In this document: positions 45,835 through 53,932 of the stretch, piece by piece
Numbering within the stretch: the first letter of the stretch is position 1
Layout of the letters: each line of letters starts with the position of its first letter
From: Butyrivibrio fibrisolvens
Lineage (GTDB): Bacteria > Bacillota > Clostridia > Lachnospirales > Lachnospiraceae
Assembly (NCBI RefSeq): GCF_023206215.1
Contig: NZ_CP065800.1
Location: forward strand, 2,728,001-2,792,000
Length of the DNA: 64,000 nucleotides
Direction: 5' to 3'
Program-made: the position numbers and the translations under genes
Notes under the pieces: generated by a model
Databases searched by the model: none
Seen by the model: only the letters and a program-made list of their open reading frames with translations
Told to the model about the DNA's origin: nothing

Positions 45835-45888
45835 GTATAAGTGATAACTTTAATATAAATGATATCTTTAGTATAAGTAATAGCGCTA
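45835..45888. repeat. Three 18-bp tandem repeats
   Basis: GTATAAGTGATAACTTTA (45835-45852), ATATAAATGATATCTTTA (45853-45870) and GTATAAGTAATAGCGCTA (45871-45888). They lie 107-160 bp upstream of the YGP lipoprotein gene and may be binding sites of a regulator. Confidence 0.55.
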
Positions 45889-45994
45889 CAATATCATGGA
45901 TTATTTAAGTACATCCGTGTGTTTTTACATTTTTTTGAAATCCTTACGACTTTATATAATAAGGCTATAGGCCAGGATACTTGGGAGATCGTAT

Positions 45995-46255
45995 ATGAAA
46001 AAGATGAATAAGAAAGTTGTTATTGCCACAACTCTTGGTATAGCAAGCATGGTACTTACAGCAGCCTGCGGTTATGGGCCGGCTACATATGAACCGGATG
46101 AGGACGATAGTTCTTACGAGACCACTGCCGATGATGATACAGATAGTATAAATAGTAAGAATAGTGGTAATGATGAGTCTTCACTGGACTACACCAAGGA
46201 AGATTATCCTGAACCCGAACCTGAAGACGTATATGGACCTCCGCTAGCGTACTGA
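45995..46255 (+). CDS. Small lipoprotein with N- and C-terminal YGP motifs, candidate radical SAM substrate
   Basis: An 86-residue lipoprotein. The signal ends at lipobox TAAC with Cys25. The mature part starts CGYGPATYEP, runs through an acidic, disordered Asp/Glu/Ser spacer, and ends PEPEPEDVYGPPLAY. So a YGP-plus-Tyr motif stands at both ends (Tyr27 and Tyr80). It is 24 bp upstream of the radical SAM/SPASM gene and surely co-transcribed. Small lipoproteins paired with radical SAM enzymes are known in Bacteroidetes and Firmicutes (rSAM/lipoprotein systems); the modified residue here would be in the YGP motifs, which is my inference. Confidence 0.75.
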   Translation: MKKMNKKVVIATTLGIASMVLTAACGYGPATYEPDEDDSSYETTADDDTDSINSKNSGNDESSLDYTKEDYPEPEPEDVYGPPLAY

Positions 46256-46279
46256 ATCAATAACTTAAGGAACTGTTTT

Positions 46280-47359
46280 ATGAATAAGAATAAAATGAAA
46301 CTATCCCACCTTGATCTGCAGCACGATCTGCGACTTAAGTTCTTTGAAAAGCCTATACTAAGACAGCTTTTCTTTGAACTTACACTAAATTGCAACGAGC
46401 ACTGCTGGCACTGCGGATCAAGATGCGGTGATGTGCACTCAGATGAGATGCCACCGCAGCAGTGGAAAGAGATACTGGATCAGTTAAAAGAAGATTATGA
46501 AGGCGCTCTTCCACAGATCAATGTAACAGGAGGAGAGCCTTTATTATATTCAGGATTTGAAGAAGTTATGAGTTATGCTCATTCTTTGGGTTTTAAGTGG
46601 GGCATGACATCTAATGCTATCCTCATAACTCCGGAAGTTGCCCGGATGCTTAAAAGATGTGGCATGAACACGATCTCTGTAAGTATAGACGGCCTTCCTG
46701 AAACTCACGACAGGATCAGAGGCCTTAAAGGTGCTTATAAAAGAGCAATGGAGGGCATACAGAATCTCATAGATCTTCACTGCTTTGATAATATCATGGT
46801 TACAACTGTTGTAAATCATGAGACCATAGGAGAGTTAGAATCTCTATATAAGATCATGTGCGGCGTTGATATCGACTCCTGGCGTGTTATGGGCATAGAG
46901 CCAATAGGAAGAGCTCTAGAGCATCCAGAGCTTCTTCTTACAGATGATGATCATCGCACCATTATGGATTTTATACGCAGCAAAAGAGCTGATAACGATC
47001 CTGTAAGTTATGGCTGTTGCCACTATCTTGGCCTTGAATACGAAAGAGAAGTCAGGGACTGGTACTTTTTCTGCATGGCAGGAGTTACCGTGGCCAGTAT
47101 CACTTCCACAGGTGATGTCTACGGATGCCTTGATATCGATAGATCTCAGCCCGGTATCATACAGGGCAATATCCACGAGAGAAGATTTTCAGATATCTGG
47201 AAAAATGAGTTTAAAGCATTCCGCTATGATAAGGGCATAGAGGATGAAAAATGTGCAAACTGCGCAGATCGTAAGTACTGTATGGGTGGAGCTTTCCATA
47301 CCTGGGATTATGTATCTAAAACTCAGCGACTATGTCTTAAAAATGCATTGTTTCCATAA
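46280..47359 (+). CDS. Radical SAM/SPASM-domain peptide-modifying enzyme
   Basis: A 359-residue enzyme. The radical SAM cluster motif CNEHCWHC is at residues 38-45, followed by VTGGEPLL (SAM-binding GGE) and SVSIDGLPETHDRIRG. The C-terminus is a SPASM-type region: FFCMAG, YGCLDI, then CANCADRKYCMGG and a last Cys (RLCLKN) for auxiliary [4Fe-4S] clusters. SPASM enzymes modify peptides or proteins (AlbA, anSME, MftC, PqqE). The partner is probably the small YGP lipoprotein just upstream; the acidic lipoprotein downstream is an alternative. No protease or exporter is adjacent. Confidence 0.9.
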   Translation: MNKNKMKLSHLDLQHDLRLKFFEKPILRQLFFELTLNCNEHCWHCGSRCGDVHSDEMPPQQWKEILDQLKEDYEGALPQINVTGGEPLLYSGFEEVMSYAHSLGFKWGMTSNAILITPEVARMLKRCGMNTISVSIDGLPETHDRIRGLKGAYKRAMEGIQNLIDLHCFDNIMVTTVVNHETIGELESLYKIMCGVDIDSWRVMGIEPIGRALEHPELLLTDDDHRTIMDFIRSKRADNDPVSYGCCHYLGLEYEREVRDWYFFCMAGVTVASITSTGDVYGCLDIDRSQPGIIQGNIHERRFSDIWKNEFKAFRYDKGIEDEKCANCADRKYCMGGAFHTWDYVSKTQRLCLKNALFP

Positions 47360-47375
47360 AAACATGAGGTTAAAC

Positions 47376-48566
47376 ATGAAAAAAAGAATTATTGGATCTA
47401 TATTATTAGGAACAATTGTACTATCAGCCTGCTCTTCACCAAGTATGACCGATAGTTCTACAAGTGAATTCACAGAAAGCAGCTTAGATACTGCAAAAGA
47501 GTCTACAGAAGATTCGGGAAAATCTACAGAAGAACTATCTGCATCAGATAATTCTGCGTCTGATGATCGAGATGCATCTAATGATAGTTCTGATGAAAGC
47601 TTGACTGAAGCATCGAATAAAGCTTCAAATAAAGCTTCAAATGAATCATCAAGTGATATGCCTGAAGAAGATTCTAATACTACTGATGATGCAAAAGAAA
47701 CTAAGAGAGCTGCTGCCAAAGAAGCTTCGAGCAGAGATAAAGACAGACTTATGAATAAAGCTGCTTTAGAAGCAGGAGCTTCAGGTGATGATTCTATAAC
47801 ATATCTAATAGCTGATTATGATGGCGACGGATCTGCAGAAGGTTTTGTGTACGTTGGAGAAGACGCTGATGAATATTCTGAGTGCTATGGCACAGTATAT
47901 TATGTAGATGATGATGAATGTGATGTTGTAAAAAACGGCTATTTTAGCGGAGCTGATGTTCGGGATATTTTTAAAGAATACACAGTAGAAGACAGAGTTT
48001 TTATATGTCTGGAGGAGTCTTATACAACTTCTGTTAACTCCCTGATCTATTATATAGAAGATGGTACTTATAAAGAATCCTGCATATCAGGCCTTGGCTA
48101 TTTCTATGAGAATACAGATATTGACGGATATTGTATTATTTATAATGTATATGACTATTTTTATGATTATGAAGCCGGACATGAATCTGAGGGAGTTTTT
48201 ACAGGTCATACCTATAAAGACTATTACTTCTACTATGATCAAAAATCAGGAGATTTCAAAGAATATGTTGGCACTTTGATATCAGAAAAGGATCTTGCAA
48301 AGGCTTGCGGATTCGATCTTGCAGCACAGATTAAAAGTGAAGGATATGAGATAGGTGATATCTATAAGAGAGATAACGGTATCATCAATGTTAATTATTC
48401 CAAGACTACTCAGAATGATGATGGCAGCGGCACGATAGAATATCACAATGCAACTTTTGATGAAAACACCCAAAAGTTCGTTCCTTATGAAGGCTCTGAT
48501 GAGACATGGCAGGAATCTGATTCTGGCGGAACATATGATGATTCTATTACAAAGTACAGGCAGTAA
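47376..48566 (+). CDS. Acidic lipoprotein, paralogue of the 19860 protein
   Basis: A 396-residue lipoprotein with lipobox LSAC (Cys19) and a Ser/Asp/Glu linker of about 90 residues that includes the duplicated SNKASNKAS. From residue about 135, YLIADYDGDGSAEGFVYVGE onward, it parallels the lipoprotein at 19860 block by block (YGTVYYVDD; GVFTGHTYKDYYFYYDQKSGDF; IYKRDNGIINVNYS). It lacks that protein's discoidin-like end. ATG 47376 with GAGGT upstream is chosen; the longer frame overlaps the radical SAM gene. It starts 16 bp after the radical SAM stop, so the three genes form one operon. Confidence 0.78.
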   Translation: MKKRIIGSILLGTIVLSACSSPSMTDSSTSEFTESSLDTAKESTEDSGKSTEELSASDNSASDDRDASNDSSDESLTEASNKASNKASNESSSDMPEEDSNTTDDAKETKRAAAKEASSRDKDRLMNKAALEAGASGDDSITYLIADYDGDGSAEGFVYVGEDADEYSECYGTVYYVDDDECDVVKNGYFSGADVRDIFKEYTVEDRVFICLEESYTTSVNSLIYYIEDGTYKESCISGLGYFYENTDIDGYCIIYNVYDYFYDYEAGHESEGVFTGHTYKDYYFYYDQKSGDFKEYVGTLISEKDLAKACGFDLAAQIKSEGYEIGDIYKRDNGIINVNYSKTTQNDDGSGTIEYHNATFDENTQKFVPYEGSDETWQESDSGGTYDDSITKYRQ

Positions 48567-48578
48567 TAAGATACTCAA

Positions 48579-48618
48579 ACTTCCCCCTTTGGGGATACCG
48601 GTCCGTTCAAGTGGGAAG
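48579..48618 (+). repeat. Degenerate repeat B, copy 1
   Basis: ACTTCCCCCTTTGGGGATAC then CGGTCCGTTCAAGTGGGAAG. Related sequence occurs at 57468 (TTTCCCATTTAGTGATGCC then GGTCC) and, reversed, at 62169-62198. It folds on itself through CTTCCC and GGGAAG. Confidence 0.4.
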
Positions 48619-48660
48619 AATGAGTAAGATTTAAAAAACGTCGGGTATTAGGTAGTTAAC

Positions 48661-48713
48661 TACAAAAACACTTCTTTCTTGGACAGAGCATCCAATAAAG
48701 AAGTGTTTTTGTA
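48661..48713. terminator. Bidirectional terminator
   Basis: A long inverted repeat, TACAAAAACACTTCTTTcTTGGA on the left (one insertion) and TCCAATAAAGAAGTGTTTTTGTA on the right, with GTTTTTG at its end. Confidence 0.88.
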
Positions 48714-48930
48714 TTTATAATATCTTTTGTATTGCCAAAATCATTATATAGCATGATAAAATAGATAATGTGAATATAATTATATGACTTCTTGAATATA
48801 TATCAGAAACACGCATTTACTGCGTTGTTCGTCAGTCAAAAACATATTACTATCTATTGTCATAGTGTTTCAATGTATTGATGATCATGAAATCATCGTT
48901 GCAAAAATGAATAGTTTTAGGAGGTACAAT

Positions 48931-49923
48931 ATGTCGGATGGATCTAAGTATATTCCCTATGAATCAAGAACAGGTGCTGAATCTGTAGTTTATTTTACCA
49001 GAGATTTATCAGCTGAAGGTATCAAGAAGGCTTATGAAAGGGTCAATCAGAATATTACAGGTAAGATAGCTATAAAGCTTCATACAGGAGAGCCTAAAGG
49101 ACCCAATATCATACCTTCTTCCTGGGTCAAAGAAGTGCTTGAAACCGAGGAAAGTCTTAAGAATGCAACAATTGTAGAGACCAACACTTTCTATAAGGGT
49201 GACAGATATACAACAGAAGATCATAGAAAGACTCTGTCTGTTAACGGATGGGACTTCACAACTGTTGATATTATGGATGAAGATGGCACTATCACACTTC
49301 CTGTTAAGGGTGGTAAGTGGTTCAAAGAGATGAGCCACGGTTCTCATATGACAGATTATGACTCTATGTTCGTCCTGACTCACTTCAAAGGCCATACAAT
49401 GGGCGGTTTTGGCGGAAGTAATAAGAATATCGGCATTGGCTGCGCAGACGGTCGTGTGGGCAAGATGTGGATACATGCCAAGGATGGTAATGACTGGGGT
49501 GTTAATACAGAAGAACTCATGGAGAAGATAACAGAGTCTACAAAGGCTACGATAGACTATTTTGGCAAGCATATTACCTATGTCAATGTCATGAGGAATA
49601 TGAGCGTATCCTGCGACTGTGAAGGTGTCGAGGCTATGCCTGTAGTTACTCCTGACGTTGGTATTCTGGCATCAACAGATATCTTGGCTGTAGATCAGGC
49701 CTGCGTAGATCTCATTTATGCCATGACAGAAGATGAGCACAGGGACATGATCGAGAGAATCGAGACAAGACATGGTCACAGACAGCTATCTTACATGAAA
49801 GAACTTGGCATGGGCAATGACAGGTACAAGCTGATCGATATCGATAACGGTGATGTAGAGATAAGCCGCGCTGATGCTGTGAAGGATCTCAAGCCATTTG
49901 TAAGGATGGATCCCAGGAAGTAA
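48931..49923 (+). CDS. DUF362-family protein
   Basis: A 330-residue protein of the DUF362 family: NITGKIAIKLHTGEPKGPNIIP near the start, then ATIVETNTFYKGDRYTTEDH and LTHFKGHTMGGFGGSNKNIGIGC, and DILAVDQACVDLIYAM. Relatives are linked with iron-sulfur proteins and are of unknown activity; this copy has no ferredoxin domain. TTAGGAGG (48917-48924) precedes ATG 48931; the longer frame is not supported. Confidence 0.85.
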   Translation: MSDGSKYIPYESRTGAESVVYFTRDLSAEGIKKAYERVNQNITGKIAIKLHTGEPKGPNIIPSSWVKEVLETEESLKNATIVETNTFYKGDRYTTEDHRKTLSVNGWDFTTVDIMDEDGTITLPVKGGKWFKEMSHGSHMTDYDSMFVLTHFKGHTMGGFGGSNKNIGIGCADGRVGKMWIHAKDGNDWGVNTEELMEKITESTKATIDYFGKHITYVNVMRNMSVSCDCEGVEAMPVVTPDVGILASTDILAVDQACVDLIYAMTEDEHRDMIERIETRHGHRQLSYMKELGMGNDRYKLIDIDNGDVEISRADAVKDLKPFVRMDPRK

Positions 49924-49947
49924 GACTTTATAGCTACTCTAAGCGCT

Positions 49948-50017
49948 ACTTGGATGTTGCGGTATCATTTTACTGAGACGAACAGTATATTCCTTAATGA
50001 TACTACAACATCCAAGT
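49948..50017. repeat. Large two-part stem-loop
   Basis: ACTTGGATGTTG (49948-49959) pairs with CAACATCCAAGT (50006-50017), and inside it TATCAT (49963-49968) pairs with ATGATA (49997-50002). No T-run follows. It lies between the DUF362 gene and a 49-residue gene. Confidence 0.5.
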
Positions 50018-50063
50018 GTGAAGTTTTAGAACTTGATGCATTTTTTAGAAAGAGGCATCTACT

Positions 50064-50213
50064 ATGGATAAGAAAACCACTTCTTCGAAGGATCAGGGAT
50101 TGCAAGATTTAAAAGTAAAAAAGAGCCCAAAAGCTAAGGCTCTTGAAAATGCTTCGGAAGAAGTTTTGGCCAAGGCTATAAGGGATGCTATGGCAAAAGA
50201 TAAAAGCAAATAA
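50064..50213 (+). CDS. Small basic hypothetical protein, 49 residues
   Basis: ATG 50064 follows AAAGAGG and codes for a Lys/Ala/Ser-rich helix-forming peptide: MDKKTTSSKDQGLQDLKVKK, then a second helix with ALENASEEVLAKAIRDAMAK, and TAA. Composition and the good ribosome site support a real gene. Its family is unknown to me. Confidence 0.55.
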   Translation: MDKKTTSSKDQGLQDLKVKKSPKAKALENASEEVLAKAIRDAMAKDKSK

Positions 50214-50316
50214 CGATATTATACTGTAAATGTAGGACTTGTTACGCAGTCTCGTATTTTTGTTCTGTAAGGCTTTACTTAAACTTAAGTCATAAATACT
50301 AAGGAGGACATGGGAA

Positions 50317-50535
50317 ATGGCAGACATTGCAGCAATCATCAAAAAGGTTAGTGAGAACAAGGAGCTTATGGCTCAGATAGCAAAAGCTGATGCTAAGCAG
50401 GCCAAGGATCTTCTTAAAAAGGCAAATATCGATGTTGCAGAAGAAGATATCAAGAAAGTTCAGGCTGCTGTAGCAGATGGAAAGCTTGATCTTGGCGATC
50501 TTAAAGACCTTGCAGGGGGACTATTCAAAAAGTAA
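50317..50535 (+). CDS. Small helical protein ending in a GG motif
   Basis: A 72-residue, Ala/Lys/Asp-rich protein: IIKKVSENKELMAQIAKADA, KDLLKKANIDVAEEDIKKV and the end DLKDLAGGLFKK. The layout (two helices, then a Leu-Ala-Gly-Gly near the C-terminus) resembles double-glycine leader peptides or Nif11-like leaders, but only four residues follow the GG, so there is no obvious core peptide. ATG 50317 has a strong AAGGAGG. It may be a regulatory small protein instead. Confidence 0.6.
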   Translation: MADIAAIIKKVSENKELMAQIAKADAKQAKDLLKKANIDVAEEDIKKVQAAVADGKLDLGDLKDLAGGLFKK

Positions 50536-50669
50536 TATAAATCTAGTGGGCGGCATCGACGATGTCGCCTTTAGATTGTTTGTAAATCAGAGGAGTTTTC
50601 TAAGTTATAGCGAATGGATGTACTTCTTGACGTAAATGTTATTGCGAGTTGACCACCAAAGGAGTTTGT

Positions 50670-51227
50670 ATGCTTCTATATCATACCGGTTTTAGTGAGA
50701 TTCAAAATCCTGATATACATATTGGAAGAAAAAATGCTGATTTTGGCCAAGGTTTTTACTTGAGTCCTGACCTTGATTTTACACGCCGCTGGTCAAGGAT
50801 ACGTAATGATAGGAATACTTATATCAATACATATGAGCTTGATACGACAGATCTTAATGTCTTAAAGCTTGATCGTGACAGCAAGTGGTATGAGTATATC
50901 AATGCTAATAGAAATCATAAAGCTGATATATATTCCGAATATGATGTTATACAAGGTCCTATTGCTATAGATACTATATATGATATGTTCGGCATCACAA
51001 CCAGCGGATATGTAGATTCTGATGCTGCGCTTAAGCTGCTATCTATAGGCCCGGTTTATACTCAGGTGACCATCAAAACAGAAAAAGGAGCTACCGCTCT
51101 TAAGTTCTTGTCATCTGAGATCATAGATGCGGCATTAGTTGAAAGATACAGAGATGTAGTCAAAAAGGAAGAAACGGCATTTCAGACAGAATTTGCAAAG
51201 GTGATGAACGAAGTATTGCCTTCATGA
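50670..51227 (+). CDS. DUF3990-domain protein (ADP-ribosyltransferase-like fold)
   Basis: A 185-residue protein with the DUF3990 start LLYHTGFSEIQNPDIHIGRKN and DFGQGFYLSPDLDFTRRW, followed by a strand-rich body and VIQGPIAIDTIYDMF. The family is distantly related to ADP-ribosyltransferases and often appears in toxin or defence settings, or as a stand-alone gene. AAAGGAG precedes ATG 50670; a TTG 21 bases upstream is less likely. No antitoxin-like gene is adjacent except the small genes upstream, so pairing is unclear. Confidence 0.82.
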   Translation: MLLYHTGFSEIQNPDIHIGRKNADFGQGFYLSPDLDFTRRWSRIRNDRNTYINTYELDTTDLNVLKLDRDSKWYEYINANRNHKADIYSEYDVIQGPIAIDTIYDMFGITTSGYVDSDAALKLLSIGPVYTQVTIKTEKGATALKFLSSEIIDAALVERYRDVVKKEETAFQTEFAKVMNEVLPS

Positions 51228-51239
51228 ACCATATATTAT

Positions 51240-51280
51240 ATGACGTAAGGGTCAAAAGGGACTTTTGACACCTACATCAT
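51240..51280. repeat. Dispersed palindromic repeat, copy 3
   Basis: ATGACGTAAGGGTCAAAAG, centre GGA, then CTTTTGACACCTACATCAT. It is the reverse-complement orientation of copy 1. It lies just after the DUF3990 gene. Confidence 0.75.
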
Positions 51281-51398
51281 TATATAAATATGTCACAAAA
51301 GTATAAATTAATGTTTCCAAATGAATATTTTTATAAGAACACTTACTATATCCTTTATTTATCGAGAGAAGTTACAATTAACTTTGGAGGGTAAATAT

Positions 51399-52895
51399 AT
51401 GAAGAAAAAATTAGTAAGTGTTTTTTTGTCTGCTGCCATGACAATGGGGATCCTGGCAGGATGCGGTTCATCTGACACGACCGGCACAAACGCAAATGAC
51501 AAGACGCAGTCTGAAACAGAAGATTCACAGTCAGGCGAAGTCGAGAGGATCAAGATATATCTTCCAACTTCCGGCAAATCTGATGATCTTGAAAATGTAA
51601 CAGCAGCTGTCAATGAGATCACAAGGCAGGAGATTGGTGTAGAAGTTGAATTTCATGTCTATGAATTCGGTCAGTGGTTCCAGCAGTATTCTCTTTTCCT
51701 AAGTGGGACTGAAGATGTTGATATACTTGCTAACTACGGCGGATATCTAAATGCAGTATCACAGGGGGCTGCATATGATCTGACAGATCTGGTTCAGCAG
51801 TATGGTCAGGATATCATCGCTATGGAAGGTGACTTCTTAAAGAGTGGTGAAGTAAATGGTGTACAGTATGCGATTCCTATCTATGCTTCATATGCATGGA
51901 CCATGGGTATCCTCTATAGAAGCGATGTTGTAGAAGAGCTTGGACTTCAGGACATGGTTGCCAATGTGAAGTCTCTCGAAGACTGGGGAGAGGTTTTGGA
52001 AGTTGTCAAAGAGAAAAAGCCTGAGATGACTCCTTTTGTAACCAACAATGGTAATTCAGCTCCTAACTTCCAGTATGGTACTTGGGATGATCTTGGCAAT
52101 AACTACGGCGTACTCATGAACGGCGGTGAAGGATCTGAAGTAACTAACCTGTTCGAAACAGATGAATACGCACAGCTTTGCACAATCATGCATGATTGGT
52201 ACAACAAGGGCTACACAAGTAAGGATATCCAGACACAGACAGATGGATTCCCTACCCTTACAAGGAACGATGCAGCATTTTCAACTCTGGGTCAGACAGA
52301 TTTTAATACAAGTTTCTATCAGTCTACTACATGCGGTAAGCCTATCGATATCGTAATGCTTGGAACACCCGCTGCCAGAACTTATAACAATGTAACATAT
52401 ACTGTAATGTCCAATTCAGAACATGCAGAAGCTTGCATGAAGTTCCTTAACTTCTGGTTCTCAAATGAAGAGATTGGAACACTTATTGCATATGGCATCG
52501 AGGGAACACATTATAAACTTGATGAAAACGGAATGGGTGATTATATAGACGGACAGGATTCCTCTACATGTACATATCACCTTGGAAGTGGTATCTCCAA
52601 TACTAACAGGATCCGCTGGAATACAGAAAATCCAGATTATGCTCAGCTCCTTATTGATAGCAATAACTCTGCTTTGAAGTCTTCAGCGCTTGGTTTTGCT
52701 TTTGACACATCATCTGTAGAAAACGAGATCACTCAGCTTGATAATGTATGCAGCAAATATCAGATTGGTCTTGAATGCGGAGCATTAGATCCGGCTACTG
52801 CACTTGAAGAGTTCAACAAAGAGCTTAAGGATGCAGGCCTTGACACAGTTATCGCTGAGAAACAGCGCCAGCTTGATGAGTTTTTAGCTAATTGA
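51399..52895 (+). CDS. Extracellular solute-binding lipoprotein (oligosaccharide ABC transporter)
   Basis: A 498-residue binding protein: signal MKKKLVSVFLSAAMTMGILA with lipobox Cys, Thr/Ser/Glu linker, then a two-lobed family-1-type (LipO-like) solute-binding domain (RIKIYLPTSGKSDDLENVTAAVNEITRQEIG across a break; FEFGQWF-type YEFGQWFQQYSLFLSG; WTMGILYRSDVVEELGL). GGAGG (51386-51390) fixes ATG 51399. It delivers an oligosaccharide to the two permeases downstream. No ATPase gene is in this cassette, which is normal for LplB/YtcP systems that use a shared ATPase encoded elsewhere. Confidence 0.9.
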   Translation: MKKKLVSVFLSAAMTMGILAGCGSSDTTGTNANDKTQSETEDSQSGEVERIKIYLPTSGKSDDLENVTAAVNEITRQEIGVEVEFHVYEFGQWFQQYSLFLSGTEDVDILANYGGYLNAVSQGAAYDLTDLVQQYGQDIIAMEGDFLKSGEVNGVQYAIPIYASYAWTMGILYRSDVVEELGLQDMVANVKSLEDWGEVLEVVKEKKPEMTPFVTNNGNSAPNFQYGTWDDLGNNYGVLMNGGEGSEVTNLFETDEYAQLCTIMHDWYNKGYTSKDIQTQTDGFPTLTRNDAAFSTLGQTDFNTSFYQSTTCGKPIDIVMLGTPAARTYNNVTYTVMSNSEHAEACMKFLNFWFSNEEIGTLIAYGIEGTHYKLDENGMGDYIDGQDSSTCTYHLGSGISNTNRIRWNTENPDYAQLLIDSNNSALKSSALGFAFDTSSVENEITQLDNVCSKYQIGLECGALDPATALEEFNKELKDAGLDTVIAEKQRQLDEFLAN

Positions 52896-52908
52896 TAATT
52901 TGCTTATA

Positions 52909-52937
52909 TGAGCGCGCATCCATAAGATGTGCGCTCA
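52909..52937 (+). other. Hairpin between binding protein and permease genes
   Basis: TGAGCGCGCATC pairs with GATGTGCGCTCA around CATAA (one G-T pair). There is no T-run, so partial readthrough or mRNA stabilisation is likely, which would raise binding-protein levels over the permeases. Confidence 0.6.
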
Positions 52938-52986
52938 ATTTAAAAAGTGGCAATTGTCACAATAATCATCCGAAAATGGAGATAAC

Positions 52987-53907
52987 ATGAACAAGAAAAA
53001 AGTACTTAAATTAAGGCGATTCATTCCGTTTTATATAATGGCACTTCCTGCTATGATATATTTTTTTATAAACAATTACATACCGATGGGTGGTCTTATA
53101 CTTGCATTTGAACACTATACAGTTAAGGGCGGAATCTTTGGAAGCCCTAAGGTAGGACTTTCCAACTTCAAGTTCCTGTTTCAAAGCTCTGACGCTTTTA
53201 TAATGACAAGAAATACCATCCTGTACAATCTAAGTTTTATTATCCTTGGAACATGTCTGTCAATTCTGGTTGCATACCTTTTGCATGAACTCAAGAATAG
53301 TGTCTCCAGAAAAATATATCAGACAGTTATCCTGTTCCCAAGCCTTCTGTCCATCATCATCGTATCATATCTTGCAAATTCACTTCTGGCTGGTGACTCC
53401 GGATTTATCAATACTCATATTCTTATGCCACTGGGCTTTGAGAGCATATCTTTTTACAGCGAGCAGAAATGGTGGCCTTTCATATTGATATTCGTTCATA
53501 TGTGGCAGATGATAGGAACCAACTGTATCTTATATCTTGCTAATATGTCTGCAATAGATCCCGGTTTATATGAGGCAGCAAGTCTTGACGGCGCCGGCAG
53601 GTTCCAGTGCTTTATAAAGATAACAGTTCCGTGCCTTATCCCTACCATCATCACGCTTACAATCCTTGCTGTAGGCAAGATCTTCAATTCAGATTTCGGC
53701 CTTTTCTATCAGGTGCCGATGAACAGCGGAGCTATAATTAATGTAACTCAGACCATTGATACCTACGTGTACAGAGGTCTTATGAATACCGCTAATATGG
53801 GTATGAGCGCAGCAGCATGTTTCTACCAGTCTGTAGTTGGATTTTGTCTTGTAATGCTTACCAATACGCTTGTTCGTAAGATCAGCAAAGAGAATGCGAT
53901 GTTCTAG
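52987..53907 (+). CDS. Oligosaccharide ABC transporter permease (LplB-like)
   Basis: A 306-residue membrane protein with six helices. LMALPAMIYFF-type start, KVGLSNFKFLFQSSDAF, and the ATPase-contacting loop YEAASLDGAGRFQCFIKITVPCLIPT (EAA motif) mark the LplB family. Starts behind GGAGAT at 52987 within a likely operon with the binding protein and the YtcP-like permease. Confidence 0.92.
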   Translation: MNKKKVLKLRRFIPFYIMALPAMIYFFINNYIPMGGLILAFEHYTVKGGIFGSPKVGLSNFKFLFQSSDAFIMTRNTILYNLSFIILGTCLSILVAYLLHELKNSVSRKIYQTVILFPSLLSIIIVSYLANSLLAGDSGFINTHILMPLGFESISFYSEQKWWPFILIFVHMWQMIGTNCILYLANMSAIDPGLYEAASLDGAGRFQCFIKITVPCLIPTIITLTILAVGKIFNSDFGLFYQVPMNSGAIINVTQTIDTYVYRGLMNTANMGMSAAACFYQSVVGFCLVMLTNTLVRKISKENAMF

Positions 53908-53932
53908 GAATCATCAAGGGGAGGTTATATTA

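Larger units (their letters stand above)
48567..48930. other. Intergenic region with a degenerate repeat and a terminator
   Basis: 364 bp. It contains repeat B (48579-48618, listed below) and a strong terminator (48661-48713). The remaining 215 bp before the DUF362 gene are AT-rich with only a short imperfect palindrome (ATGATCATGAAATCAT) near 48880. No gene seen. Confidence 0.5.

Noticed and set aside
45935..45960. TTGAAA and TATAAT before the YGP lipoprotein gene
   Set aside because: Spacer is only 14 bp, too short for a sigma-A promoter; the minus-10 may still be real with another minus-35.
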